A DNA stretch of 64,000 bases from Eonycteris spelaea (GCA_003508835.1 PUFA01000007.1:17631001-17695000), one strand, 5' to 3'. Counted from the first letter of the stretch, positions 23,501-35,389 are shown. A program made the numbers and translations. Notes: a model not told the origin generated them from the letters alone.

Positions 23501-24659
23501 TGCTGTTTTCCTGAAAGTCTGAAGCCTTTAGTCTATACTTATGTGATTGAAACATGTGGACATTGCCATAGGATGGAGATGATACATTTTCGTATGGGTT
23601 TTATGTTTTCACAGGCATGTTTTTATCATATATGAACATTAAGGGGTTTTTTTTGTTCTTGTCAAGAAAGTTTGCCCTGTTGGAAATGTAGAATTTGTAT
23701 TTTCAAGATGAAAAATCCTCCTCGGTCTAAAATATAATTCAATATTTGCAAAACTGTATAAAAGAGTCACTTCATTTAACCATTTGCTATTTAGATGAAT
23801 CATATAGATATTTAAAAAGCATTTTTCATTTTAAATATGGACATTTTTTCTGGTTCATCTCTTCACTTCCTCCAAATACACACAATTATTTCAGTTTCTG
23901 AGGTAACTATTACTCTACAACTAGAAATGAAACGTCATTTACATGACGCTAGATAAAATAACTGTATTACATGCACAGTTGAAATAATTAATACAAATAA
24001 TATGCCCAAATCTTTTAAAAAATATATTCTATTTCAACAACCATACCTAAAATTATAAAACTCTGCCACATCTGATTTGTAAAACGTGTTACTATTATTT
24101 AAAAACTGCTGCTAAAAAAAAAAAAGATATTATACACTTGGGAATTTTGAAGACTGATGAAATCCACTTATATTTTACGATTGTCATTTTACTATTGGGT
24201 TACTCTATCTAAATGGATATCAAGACAAAAAATATAAAACAAAATAAAATATGGATACATCTGTACAGCACCAAAACAATAAATCACTCTGGTTAGCTTC
24301 CAGGGCATCAATTAATTCAATTAAATAATTGGTTTAGATATTGCATGAAGAACAAGCTATCTTACCAAACTTTAGAAAACTTATTTTAACTTCTGAAGAC
24401 AATTTGTCTACCTCTCTTCTTCCTTTTCTTCTTTTACTCCTTCTTTCAATTTTTTCTTCCTTTCTTTATTCTTTCCTCTTCTTAATTGCAAATGTTTATT
24501 TTCAATTAGACAAGTCATATAAAAAACATTCTCTGCAGAAAGATTGGACTAAGTCACCTTCTTCCAACAGCCAGGCACTGCTTGCTACTTTTCCACAATG
24601 CATCAATCTAATTTAGTTTTGATCAACCTAATTGGTGAAAAATGAAATCTGGTTGCCAA
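23501..24659. other. Unassigned AT-rich DNA with a pyrimidine tract
   Basis: A C/T-rich tract at about 24412-24482 produces the leucine/phenylalanine-rich open frame at 24341-24616. The remainder is AT-rich without recognised repeats. Confidence 0.5.
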
Positions 24660-24930
24660 TTTGTGCTTATCTGATTATTAGTGAAGTTGGACATATTTTA
24701 TATGTATCTTTTTGTTGTTTTTAATATTTGTTGCAGTTTGTGTTTTATTTTTATTTACCTGTTGGTATCTTTTGTTCATTGGAAACATTTATTTTTCTCA
24801 TCAACAATTAAATTCTCTCTAATAAAAATATGTACCAACATATTTATATTACAAATATTTTGTTTCACATTTTCGGTGAACTACCTTTTGATGAATATTT
24901 TCCCTCATTTGGAAAATTCTCAGCTTACAT
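24660..24930 (-). repeat. Old L1 LINE fragment, antisense
   Basis: Reversed L1 3'-region blocks: 'tgattattagtgaagttgga', 'catattttatatgtatcttt' and 'ttacaaatattttgtttcac'. The 83-codon phenylalanine-rich frame at 24681-24932 lies inside it and is not a gene. Confidence 0.6.
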
Positions 24931-25464
24931 AAATTAATTATCATTAACATAGTTTAAATGTCTTGAGGGTATGAAATACTTCTTATTCCATTTTAGAATG
25001 CACGTATAGATTAGCATAGTATCTAATAAGTAGTAGGCAGCTGATATAGGTTGAAATAATTATTGTCTTTTAAAAATATCATCCTATATATTCTATTCCA
25101 CATTCTAAAGATACAGTTTGAACTGGCTACCTTTATTCTTCATTACTTAGCAGCTATTATTATAGCCAAATCATTACAGAAGCTCAAATTTTGGTGGACT
25201 GTACTTTTTAATCTTTAGTTCTACATAATACAGACTCCATTTGCTAAACCTACCTACCTACTTTTCATTAAGGGACATTTAATCACTATTCACTTTTGAA
25301 TTTGTATGTGTGTGATCTTATTTTATTTCTATATTTATATTTTTTCTATTTTGTGATTTTCTGCAATAGATTCTGGAAGGCTTTCAAAAGTTTAAACCAT
25401 TTAATAAAATAGATAAATATTATAAATATTATCAAAACAATGTACATATAATAATAGATGACAA
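24931..25464. other. Unassigned AT-rich DNA
   Basis: No repeat family or gene recognised. Confidence 0.5.
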
Positions 25465-25672
25465 ATATACTCTCACTCTATGTCAGGCACTTTACATGTC
25501 TTAACTCCTTTAATCCTCACAATTATCCCCATTCAACCATTGAAGAAACTGAAGCTCAGGATGACTAAGTGACCCACCCATCCAAGAGTACAAGAATGGC
25601 AGGTCATGGAGTTGGGCTTTGAACCGCAGAGTCAGGCTCTAGATGATGTACACTTTCTCCTTTACCTCTAAG
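25465..25672 (-). repeat. MIR SINE, antisense
   Basis: 'taactcctttaatcctcaca', 'attatccccattcaaccatt', 'gaagaaactgaagctcagga' and 'tgggctttgaaccgcagagt' give a clear reversed MIR. Confidence 0.8.
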
Positions 25673-25694
25673 TTGTACTAAAAAGATAGATATA

Positions 25695-25819
25695 TTGATA
25701 TGGTTTTCTCATCAATAAAACAGAGATAATTTACCTGATATGTGCTGTGAAGATCAAATAAATTAATACAGGTAAATGTCCTTATTCAATTTCTGTCACG
25801 CATAAGTTCTGTGAATGAG

Positions 25820-25865
<46 letters not shown>

Positions 25866-25866
25866 T
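25695..25866 (+). repeat. MIR SINE with expanded (TTA)n tail
   Basis: Forward MIR 3' half: 'ctcatcaataaaacagagat', then 'gaagatcaaataaattaata'. It ends in a (TTA) run of about 14 units at 25822-25865, a typical MIR terminus that has expanded into a microsatellite. It sits head-on to the antisense MIR 20 bp upstream. Confidence 0.75.
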
Positions 25867-25919
25867 AGTTTCATAGCAATATGTTTCCCATGGTTTATAT
25901 ATTACTTTCTTCATCTTTA

Positions 25920-26260
25920 ACAATTCCTTCTCTGCCTTTTTCCTCAGATCCAATTCCCTTTTATAAATTTTATTGTAGATATCTTCTTCGCTGAAACTTC
26001 TATATTTTGCTCATATCTAATTATAAATTTTCTTCAATCACTTCATGGATTTCACATCCTCCAACAATATCACCAGCAAGACTATTTGCCAATCCACATC
26101 TCTGGCATTGATCTGTTTCCTAAATGTACGTCCACATCTACAGCTGCCTATTGTGCATTCCCACTTTGACATCTTCCACGTGAAAGCTTCTTAACACTGA
26201 ACTTATTATCTTTAAGCCCAATGCCTGCATCCTCTGTGTGGAAAGAATTTTACCAATCCG
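25920..26260 (+). repeat. L2 LINE internal fragment
   Basis: 'acagctgcctattgtgcatt', 'cccactttgacatcttccac' and 'aacactgaacttattatctt' match the L2 region that encodes a 'tccacttggatgtc...aaaactgaactcatcat' type motif. Upstream blocks are weaker. Confidence 0.6.
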
Positions 26261-26352
26261 AATTTTAAAATATGAGATTGAGTGGGTTGAACATTAGCAA
26301 GTTCTAAATAAATCAAAGCAATGGAGAAATTAAAAATGAAAGTATCTAACTT

Positions 26353-26573
26353 AGTGATTCTCAATAAAAGGTCATTTTAAACCCTAGGGAACATTTGGCA
26401 ACATTGTTTGGAGATATTTTGGGTCATCATAACTTGGAGGAAGATGCTGCTCACTGGCATCTAGTGGTTAGAGGCTGAGGGTGCTACTAAACATCCTAGA
26501 ATTCACAAGACAGGCCATCATAACAAATAACTGTGTGGCCACAGATGTAATAATACCAAGTTTGAGAAAACTT
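26353..26573 (+). mobile_element. MER20 (hAT-Charlie) copy 2
   Basis: MER20 blocks in order: 'agtgattctcaataaaaggt', 'aacatttggcaacattgttt', 'actggcatctagtggttaga', 'tgctactaaacatcctagaa' and 'caagtttgagaaaactt'. Near full length. Confidence 0.9.
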
Positions 26574-26626
26574 AGTCTCATTGCCATTAAAGCCAGCTTT
26601 GAAGACGTGGTCAAGTAGCCATAAAA

Positions 26627-26630
<4 letters not shown>

Positions 26631-26712
<82 letters not shown>

Positions 26713-26807
26713 TAAAGAGGAGAAGGAGGAGAAGAAAAAGAAGAAGAAGAGGAGGAGGAGGAGGAAAAGGAGAAAGAAGGAGAAAGAAGGAGAAGGAGAA
26801 GAAAAAA
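26631..26807. repeat. Compound microsatellite (CT)17-(AT)n-(GAA/GGA)n
   Basis: (CT) at 26631-26664, alternating AT at 26664-26707, then 26714-26807 as 94 consecutive purines built from GAA, GGA and GAAA units. The three tracts abut with only about 6 bp of other sequence. Confidence 0.95.
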
Positions 26808-26934
26808 TCTAATTTAGTTTAGTTCTGCTCTTTTCATATTAAAGATACCACATGATCAAAAAATCTGGCAAGGAGCAATATAATTAATGAAATGATATTT
26901 CTACTTGTGTTTTCTTACCTGTTCATTATTATTC

Positions 26935-27066
26935 CAAGGCAGAATATTAGTAAAAGGAGGGAGAAAAGGAGAGGGTTGAGCAGGGGGTGAGGGTAGCAAA
27001 AAAAGTGGTGGGGGCAGTATAAGAGAAAATAAAAGGAGAAAAAAGGAGGAAGAAAAAAAGAAGAGC
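26935..27066. repeat. Purine-rich (GGAGAAAA) low-complexity tract
   Basis: G/A-rich on the plus strand with scattered pyrimidines. Its antisense translation gives the serine/proline/leucine-rich frame at 26901-27215, which is not a gene. Confidence 0.85.
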
Positions 27067-27229
27067 TGTTTATTTTTTAGTAAAGAGAAGAGGTGTTTTA
27101 CAGTCTTATATGATTTCAGAGTGATTGAGATAATTATACCATTTAAGTAATTAGGACACATAACATATAATTTAAGGCAAACTTCAAGTTTAACAGCCAA
27201 ACCAGAGGAAAACAAGCCCTGTTTTATGC

Positions 27230-28300
27230 TGACTTAGAGTATGTGTTTCATTCAAGCCTGGAGATGAGCTGAGTCTAAATTAAGCAATGATTGATAACGG
27301 TTAATCACTATGGTACTAGTCTCGAACTGATGTCATCTTCTTTTCTCTAATTTTGTTATGCATTTTTTGTCAACGCGTGTTTTTAGCAATTAATCTTATT
27401 AGCTCAATAAAGAGCTGATGAAACCTTTAAGAATAATTGTATAGAAAACTTATATTTACATCCTCAGTTGTTTATGTTTTTACATGTAATATGGTTATGG
27501 TAGCGAGAATGTTCTATAGAGGTGGCAGTCTTAGCATTTATCAGAAATAGGCAGAATTTCTCTTAACAGAGAAAGAGAATACAAGATTGATTTATATGTT
27601 ATCTCATGAACATAGAAAAGAATGTTTATTAGGAGTTTTTACTTTTGAATTACTTTGGTTGATATTATATAGGCATGACCTGAATAAAGAAATCAGGAAA
27701 CTCTGTGAATGAGAAAATATAATTTGTGGACATAGAGTTTAAAAACAAACAAATAAACAAAAAGATCTACAATTTATTATGGTAACTCTCCCCTTTGAGT
27801 AAAATCATGAAAGAAAAAACTGGGCTTTCTTTTTTTTATAAGTTGGAAACATTAATGTGTCCTAATGAGAAGCCTAAGATAGAATAACAAATTAATCACA
27901 TTAGAGAATGTTGCCCTTTGCATTTCCTTGCTCCTGGGAACTTAAATGCTGAATTTTAATGTTGCATTAACATTTGCAATAAAAGTTAAAACCCTAAAAC
28001 TAAAATGCAAACTTCCTTGCGGAGCAATGTGGTAACTGTTCAAAATAACTACATCTAATAACTCAGGAGGTCTAAAGGGAAGGATAAATTGTTGTCATTT
28101 GAAATTACAAAGGAATTTCCAAGGAGGTTTGGTGAAGTTACCGACTTAATTAAAGTTTGCCATAATATCAAAAACAAATGCTACACATTTGGCTTGCTTT
28201 ATTTAATAGACATCTTTTGAAAAGGCATGTATCTCAAGCCACTGCAAATATTTCCTCAGTTGCTAACATTATTATCTTGAATATGTTCTATTTTAATATT
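27230..28300. other. Non-repetitive block, candidate conserved non-coding DNA
   Basis: About 1 kb without recognised transposons. TAAT-rich motifs are frequent ('gtctaaattaagcaatg', 'gcaattaatcttattagc', 'acaaattaatcacattag', 'gacttaattaaagtttgcc'). Regulatory function is inferred only from texture. Confidence 0.35.
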
Positions 28301-29234
28301 GGTTCAAACAACACTTCGATTTTTTTTTTTGATCTGACATAAAACACTTTGATTTATACTTACTGGATTTCGCCTGTTCCCCACAGGTAACATATTTGTG
28401 TAATCCATATGTATAAGGCTTAAAGAGCTAAATGTCAAAACCAGGTACTAAAAAAAAATGTTTTTGAAAGAAGTATTAAACCTGAGTTTCTGTAGCCAAA
28501 GTAATTTATGAAGATAAGAATAAGGAACAATCATAAAGAAGAAAAACTTTTGAGTAACTGTCATGGTTCTTTTAGGTACCAGATAGCCTAAAAATATTAT
28601 TTTTCTGCTGAACCCAGAATCAACTCTAAAATAACTCCCAAAGAAGCAGGAAAACAGTTTTTCACAAAGCTAACATTTAGCATGCTTCATTTTATCGGTA
28701 TTAATCTATCTATGTAATTAGTACATTAACCTAAAGAATTTACCAATACGATGGGTATCGGTGTGGAAAATAAAAGCAACATTATAAAGAAGGAAAAAGG
28801 GACCATAGCAAGACTAGGACACCATTTCCCTGGCTCCCTTAAAAGAGATTTTAGTTGCACCATAAACTAAAAGAATAGAATCATGTACATTGTGAATATT
28901 TGATATATTTGAAAATGTGGTTAGTAAAAACGTAGAAAACATCTCATCCTAAAGTTGTATTTATTTCAATGAAACTTTCTGCTTTATTTTTATTTTTATT
29001 TCTTATTTCTGATCTAAACAAATTCTTTCTAGCAATACTGAGGCTGGAAATATTTCTTAACTGAATGAATGGCTCTAAACAGGTTTTGCAGTTCCGTCAT
29101 TTATTTGAAATTTAAACACAATAAACACGTCCTTTAGAAAATTTGTATCCAAAGAGTTAATCTCAATACCTTTATCTGTGATTGCCAACAAATTCCTTTT
29201 ATCTATTCACTGGGCTATTGGTTACCTGGATGGC
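28301..29234. other. Unassigned AT-rich DNA
   Basis: Short homopolymer runs at 28320-28330 and 28450-28457. No gene or repeat family recognised. Confidence 0.5.
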
Positions 29235-29455
29235 ATATGAGATTTAAAGACTAATATGGTGGTGTTAGAAGCCCATCTCTGCCACTTTGTATCCAAACAA
29301 TTGAACAAGTTATGTGAGCAGTCTGAATGTGTTCTTTCAACTTTAATATAAGAATACTAATATCAACTTAGAAGAAGGGGATGGTAGTTATGAGGATTAA
29401 AATAGATAATGTCAATAATTCTTTGCAGACAAGTCATTCAATAATAGGGATTCTT
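29235..29455 (+). repeat. MIR SINE, near full length
   Basis: 'agaagcccatctctgccact', 'attgaacaagttatgtgagc', 'aatataagaatactaatatc', 'ggtagttatgaggattaaaa' and a 'caagtcattcaataatagg' tail follow the forward MIR order. Diverged. Confidence 0.7.
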
Positions 29456-29719
29456 TAAAAAATCATAATCTAAGTAAGATGTTTAAAAATATAAACCTAG
29501 TTTTCTGGTTCCCCTCTCCATGATAGAAATCTGTCTTTAAATATATCTGTATTTTAAAATCCAAAGACTTCTTGTTTGTAATAATTTGTAAACTTACTTT
29601 ATTTATGTTTGAACCAAGAAAAAAAAAAAAGACTAGAAAACAGCCTTCAAGATTTTTCTTAATGATTCTTTCCTACTAGATTTATGCCCATCTTCAGTCT
29701 CCTCCTCTGTTTAATAGAG

Positions 29720-30155
29720 GTGATCAGTATAGCCAGTAAGATATCATGGATGTTATAGAGTGTAATGTCATGGTTTGCTCGTAAAAGACATTCAAGCCTT
29801 CACCTTGCTCTCTTTTGGATTTATTGCTCAGGGGAAGCCAGATGCCTTATTGTGAGGACAGGCATGTACCCTTATGGAAAGAGTCGCATGATGCAGAACT
29901 CGGTGGTCAACTGCCAGCACCACCTGGCTAGCCATGTGAGTGAGTCACCATGGAAGCAGACTTGCAGCTCCAGTCACATTCAAATGACTGCACCCTGGCA
30001 ATATTTTGACTGTGATCTCATTTAGAGTCTTGAGCCAGACCCACCCACATAAGCCACTCTCAAACCCCTGACCATATTATGGGAGGAAGTAAATGTTTAT
30101 TACTATGAAGCCCCGGGGTGGTTTATTATGCAGTGATAGATACCTAAGACAGATT
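29720..30155 (+). mobile_element. MLT1-type (ERVL-MaLR) solo LTR
   Basis: Forward MLT1-like blocks: 'agcagacttgcagctccagt', 'caaatgactgcaccctggca', 'cttgagccagacccacccac', 'ataagccactctcaaacccc', 'aagtaaatgtttattactat' and a terminal 'gtgatagatacctaagac'. The 86-codon open frame at 29765-30025 lies inside it. No internal retroviral genes follow. Confidence 0.75.
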
Positions 30156-30379
30156 TCGCTGAGTCTGGTAATAAAATTTGTACATATAATGTCTCAATTA
30201 TCTAACAGCAGCCAATCTTCAATCAGACCAGAAGGACCATCTAACTAATCCCTTTGGCAAATCACAGAGTTGGGAGCTAAATAAATAATTGTAAATCAAT
30301 AGTCTGGTGTTATTAGTTACACAGCAAAAGCTAAGTGATCTGTATTATTTTTGTTGTTATATAATCTTATATGATTTAT

Positions 30380-31446
30380 CAAGTTTTTATAAAAGAGCAA
30401 ACAATCCAAAATGACTGCATATCACCTAAAAAGAACAAATTGATAAGAGGAAAGAGTTGTGACCAATAATTATTATAAAACTGTAGTGAGTAAGAAGGTG
30501 TGGTACCAAGAAGGCAATATAATAATTGATCTATGGAAAAGTATAGCAAGACCATAAATCAATACACATATTTAAGGAAACTTGATTCACTATGACTAAG
30601 CTGATATTTTCCAAAGGGAACAAGTTAGAATTTGTGATAGAGATATATGAGAAATTATGTATTCATGTGGAAATAATGAAACTCTCACTATCTTACACTG
30701 TAGAAAAAATCATTTCCATGTGGCTTAAAGATTGACCTTTGAAAGACAAACTTTAAAATGTTTAGAAGATATGATGAGAGAAAACTTTGATGACCATGAG
30801 CAGAAAAGCATTTCTTAACAACACAAACATGCACATAAAAAGCACAAACCATAAAGAGAAAGCGGTTAAATTCAACTTTTTCAAAATAATGATAATCTAT
30901 TTATCAAAATAGAGTGAAAAGAATGAGCCACAAATTGAGACAAAGAACATATGCTATTATCAAAAGCTATTTCCAAAATATATAAAGAGCTCTACAACTG
31001 AATAGGAAACAAATTCCAAGCAGAAAAATAGGCAAATAATTGAACAGGCTCTTCAAGGATAAGGAAAAACAAATAGCCAATAAGCTTTTTAAAAAATGTT
31101 TTTACTCATAGCTAAAGCGACAATAAAATTGCATAGAGGTTGAGAGTGAAAAATAGTACCACTACTTCGGAATGATATTTGATAATATCTAGAAATATTG
31201 AATGTGCACCTACCACATGACTCAGCAATTGAACTTCAAAGTCGTAATCTAAAAAACTCTTCTGCGTGAGCACTGGATGTCGTTGACAAGAATGTTGCTC
31301 AGCATAATTTATAGTAGCAAAAACTGAAAATGCCACAAATTCATCAAGAATAGAATGACATGATATACAGCAAAGACAAATAAATGAATTGCAACAATAT
31401 ATATGTATTTCAGGGATATTATAGGGAATTAAAAGAATAAGTCCTA
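30380..31446 (+). repeat. Old L1M/HAL1 LINE, 5' segment
   Basis: Degraded L1 ORF2 C-terminal and 3' region. It follows L1 order from 'actgtagtgagtaagaaggt' through 'ccacatgactcagcaattga' and 'agaatagaatgacatgatat'. It is interrupted at 31447 by a younger L1 3' end and resumes at 31767. No intact reading frame. Confidence 0.7.
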
Positions 31447-31758
31447 ACGACAAGAACAAACTAATCAAAAACAGACTCACAAATATAGAGGACAATCTGG
31501 GGACAGCCACAGGGGAGGAGAACTGGGAGGTTAGGAGAATGGGGTGAAGGGTTAAAGAAGTAGAAATTAGTAGTTGATGGATGCCCACGAGGTTGGGGAA
31601 CACAGCATAGAGAATGCATTGGCAATAATGTAATTGCGAGGTGGAGAGCCCGAGAAGAGAAAGAGCAATTAGGGGGATCATTTTACAAACTATATAAATG
31701 TCTAACCAATGTACTGCATACTGTAAAGTAATAATAAAATTAAATTACATAAAAAAAC
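31447..31758 (+). mobile_element. L1 3' end nested in an older L1
   Basis: Blocks of an L1MA/MB-type 3' UTR: 'acagactcacaaatatagag', 'ggacagccacaggggaggag' and 'ggaacacagcatagagaatg'. It ends in 'cataaaaaaac'. A perfect 8-bp repeat 'aagtccta' flanks the insert (31439-31446 and 31759-31766), consistent with a target-site duplication. It is 5' truncated. The 189-codon antisense open frame (31112-31681) spans this element and its host and is not a gene. Confidence 0.75.
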
Positions 31759-31766
31759 AAGTCCTA

Positions 31767-32065
31767 GAAGAAGTCATATAGTATGAGCCTATTTTTATAA
31801 AATGCAAAAACATGCAAGCACTCAATGGCATCCAAATATATGTGGTAACACCTTCAAAAAGAAAGAAAGGGAATGATAAACGCAAAATTTAGCACAGCAG
31901 CTAGCTATGTCAGAGAAGGATATGAATGGACTCATGGACAAGACCCTTAGTAGACTGGGGAGTAGATACATAAACTTTTGTGGTACAGTGATTCTTTGAA
32001 TCTTATATATGTTATAAATATCCTTTTATATGTACTTGATGTTAAAAAATGATTAATTTTAAAAA
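31767..32065 (+). repeat. Old L1M/HAL1 LINE, 3' segment
   Basis: Continuation of the host element after the nested insert: 'gtcatatagtatgagcctat', 'tttttataaaatgcaaaaac', 'acataaacttttgtggtaca', and the AT-rich end near 32065. Confidence 0.65.
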
Positions 32066-33606
32066 GAAAACCTCGTGTCATCAGTTTTCTTTTGGGAATT
32101 GATCATCAAGGAAGCAATTTTTCATTCCAGTAATTCTTACTGCAGGTCTTATAAAAGCACTGTGCTTCACATTTGGGCCTCTGGGCAGGGGGTCATAACA
32201 GATGTTTGCTATGAGCTGAAAGGAAGCTGGATGGATGCCAAGAGCAGAGCTTATGACTTTGCTCCCACCCAGGCAGAGATATTAAAGTCAGCATATCTTG
32301 AAAAGCAGTAATGTGCTATATCCAAGAGGTCATGGATTCCTGAAAATCTCAACACCACACTTCATAACTGCCTTGAAACTATAGTGAGAAAGTATCACTC
32401 CTCTGCCCACTTCTTCTTGAGAATTTGCCAAACCCATTACCCTTTTAATTTTAAAAAGAATGATTCCCCTATAGGTCCAGGGAGCCTGGAAGGAGATTGT
32501 GATGAGTGGTGGTGGAGACCTGCTGTTTATAGAGTTGTAGGGAGGTGACCAATAGAATAAGAATGAGGACTCTGAGGCTTGGCTGTGCCTACAGACAGGA
32601 AAGCAGGGGCTACTTGGGCAGCTTGAGCTTGAAGGTTGCTGATAATCACCCTGCGAAATGAACCACTATCTTGCCCTTTTTCTGCAGGGCTGATTTTTTC
32701 ACTGCTTTGTTCTTACCATGGCAGATTCCAGCTCATTCACAGCCTCTGTATTTTGATGACAGGCATCACCAGGTTCTCTGTAGTCCTCCACTGACTTAGA
32801 ATGTATAAATGACTTGGCACTTGTAGGAATGCGACACTCAGTGTGGACAAATCCATCTGTTTGCTTGTCTTTCTGGATTGTTTACCAGTCTTAAAAACAG
32901 AACCATACATTTCTGCCATGCTTCAGAATTCCTACCTATTTTCAAATTAAAAAAGCATATTTTTTTCAAGAAATTGTGGTTCTAAGAAGTTAATTCAATT
33001 TTTTATGTTTTTATTTTTAGAAACTATTCATTTTCTCTCAATCCTACTTCCGTTTTCTTTAAGGCTCTGGGGAAGAACAGCTTAAGACCACTAAGTGGTA
33101 GTTGTACCTATTCAGTGGCCTGAGCAGCAGGGGCTGCAGGCCCATCTCCAGTGGCGGGCTGAGTTTCCAGTCTTCACACTCCCAGCAAACATGGTGTGCA
33201 CCTGCATATGCCTGCAACACCAGTCTGCACACCTGGGCTGAGAAGTACTGAATTTGGGAGCTGGGACAATCCTCTCACCCTGAAATTCCTCCTCGGTCAA
33301 CAAATTTTATATTGTTACATCAAATAAGAATCAGAGTTAGATGTCAATCCAGGTCTTTAGAAGTCTTTTGAAGTCCCAGAGCTTCAAGTCTCTCCCATCA
33401 CATTCCGAAGACTCTTTGAAACATATGGTGGATGAAGAAGTTTGAGTGAGAAAATTAAACATTCTTTTGATATTGATTTTCACTTCATGATTTAAATAGT
33501 TGAAAGTAATATTGTTTTTGTTGTTGTTTTGAGTATAGTTTAGATGTGGGTCACTCTGCTGTACCTTCATACATTCACTTATTTTGTCTTTTCAACATCT
33601 GATCTT

Positions 33607-33607
<1 letters not shown>
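32066..33607. other. Unassigned DNA, locally GC-richer
   Basis: About 1.5 kb with no recognised transposon. 32490-32640 and 33110-33300 are richer in G+C than the surroundings. The 78-codon frame at 32075-32311 and the 60-77 codon minus-strand frames have no recognised domain. Confidence 0.45.

Positions 33608-33668
<61 letters not shown>
33608..33668. repeat. (AGT)n trinucleotide microsatellite, about 20 units
   Basis: Uninterrupted AGT repeats over 61 bp, followed by a short 'tgctgctgttgtt' run. The antisense poly-threonine frame at 33575-33811 is an artefact of it. Confidence 0.98.
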
Positions 33669-34143
33669 TGTTGCTGCTGTTGTTCCTGACTTAGTTTTAC
33701 AGATGAGTTCTGACAGAATATACAACAAAATAGCAGAGGAAAATAATAAACACAATTTTGTCTAAATAAAGCACTTAATTGATATGAAACTACCTGGCTT
33801 CTAAGTAACATAAGATACAGAAATATATACTAAGTTTCCAAAAATGCAAGGTAACAAATATCTAATAATATGTAGTAAAATCACTACTCTGTTTACTATA
33901 ATGGGTATGGGACAGACATTGAGATTTAATTAACTAGATGCATATGTACAAATGTGTGTGGGTGTTAACTGTACAAATAGCACAACAACTCATATATTCG
34001 GATTAGGCAAAAGAGGATTTGTATATACAGCCATATCTTCACAATTTTTTTATTCTTCAGATATCATGGAAGATATAGGGATTCCTGTGTAATCATTTTC
34101 AAAGAATTTCAAGTATGTTGTTATGTGCATATGGGCTAGGGCT
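33669..34143. other. Unassigned AT-rich DNA
   Basis: No repeat family or gene recognised. Confidence 0.5.
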
Positions 34144-34358
34144 GTGGTTCACAGTCAGGAGTGATTTTATTTTCAAAGGGACAAATGCCAATTTTTTGGA
34201 GACATTTTAAATTGTCAATAATGAAAGGGTGCTACAGGGGATCATATGAGTATAAGCAAGGAATGCTGGTTAAACATTCTACCACGTACAAGACAGCGTT
34301 TCACAGCAAATAATTATATATCCCAAAATGTCAGTAGTGCTGAGGTTGAGAAATCTTG
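34144..34358 (+). mobile_element. MER20 (hAT-Charlie) copy 3
   Basis: Diverged MER20: 'gtggttcacagtcaggagtg', 'ttttggagacattttaaatt', 'gtcaataatgaaagggtgct', and the well kept end 'cccaaaatgtcagtagtgct' with 'gaggttgagaaatcttg'. Confidence 0.85.
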
Positions 34359-35389
34359 GGTCCCTGGGAGAACGAGAGATAGAAACGAAGTGCCAGGATT
34401 TGACCATGAGTAAAGTATTACTGTTTACTGGTAGACTAGTTGGGGTTCCAAAGCAATTTGTTATATATGAGGGTATAATCATTATCAAAATTACACAATA
34501 TTTCAGTCATCTGTCAACTATTTATTTTTGAGAGATGAGTCAAGTAGACTACAAATAAAATAGCACCAAAAAAATAATGTTACTACATAAACGTAATAGT
34601 TTATTTTACTTATTTAACTAAAAAATGTTCAGAAACTCTGTAAGAAATCACACTAGCAAATGCATAATGTTATTTTTAAATAAAGAGTTTTCTGATACTG
34701 GTAGTAGGTGTTAGTCAACATGTCTGCTGCCATCCCTTACTTTCCTTTATTCCTGTGAGGATAAGGAAACCAACTGGGCACTGAGCTGTCATTGGAGAAA
34801 GAAAGAAATATTTATTTCCTACCCTTTCATTTATTTTCTTTCCCTTGCTCTAAGCCTTGCATTAATAGAGCATAGAAGGCAAAAGAAACCAGGACTAAAG
34901 ATATTTGAATGCATCCTCCTTCCCATATAAAACCTATAATTTTCTGAAATTTTCAGAAATGCGTTACTTCTTTTCCCTGTTGACTGCCTGTGTTGAAATT
35001 CACAGAAACCAACAAAAGACATCATGAAGTCTCCAGCATGAATCATTTATTTGGACAAAATAGGGAGGCTATTTAAAAAAGGGCAGTAATTCCTTCTTGC
35101 TGTCAAAAGATAAAGGCTTACAATTTCCTGCTGAAATGTGTACAATACCTTGTAAATTGTGAACATGTAATCATCTTTTGAAAGAGGGGAGAAAAACACC
35201 AATTAGCAACACTTTGCCATAGAAGTGAATGTGTTACTGCAAACCATAAATATTTTTAATTCTAGTCTTCCAAGGGAAGAAGATAAAGGTCAATTTTTCA
35301 GAACGAGACAATAGTTAAAGTCAACTTCAAAAGTTGTTAAAGTTAGAAAAGTTACCATAATAAAACTAGACTTTTCTTAACTAAACTTT
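34359..35389. other. Unassigned AT-rich DNA
   Basis: No repeat family or gene recognised. Confidence 0.5.

Noticed and set aside
26901..27215. 104-codon frame rich in proline, serine and leucine
   Set aside because: Created by reading a purine-rich low-complexity tract on the opposite strand.
29720..30155. Protein-coding exon (86-codon frame at 29765-30025)
   Set aside because: The sequence matches MLT1-type LTR blocks across the whole frame.
31112..31681. Longest open frame (189 codons, minus strand)
   Set aside because: It runs antisense through an old L1 and the nested L1 3' end. Chance openness in a degenerate LINE is enough to explain it.
33575..33811. Poly-threonine frame
   Set aside because: Direct translation of the (AGT)n microsatellite on the opposite strand.
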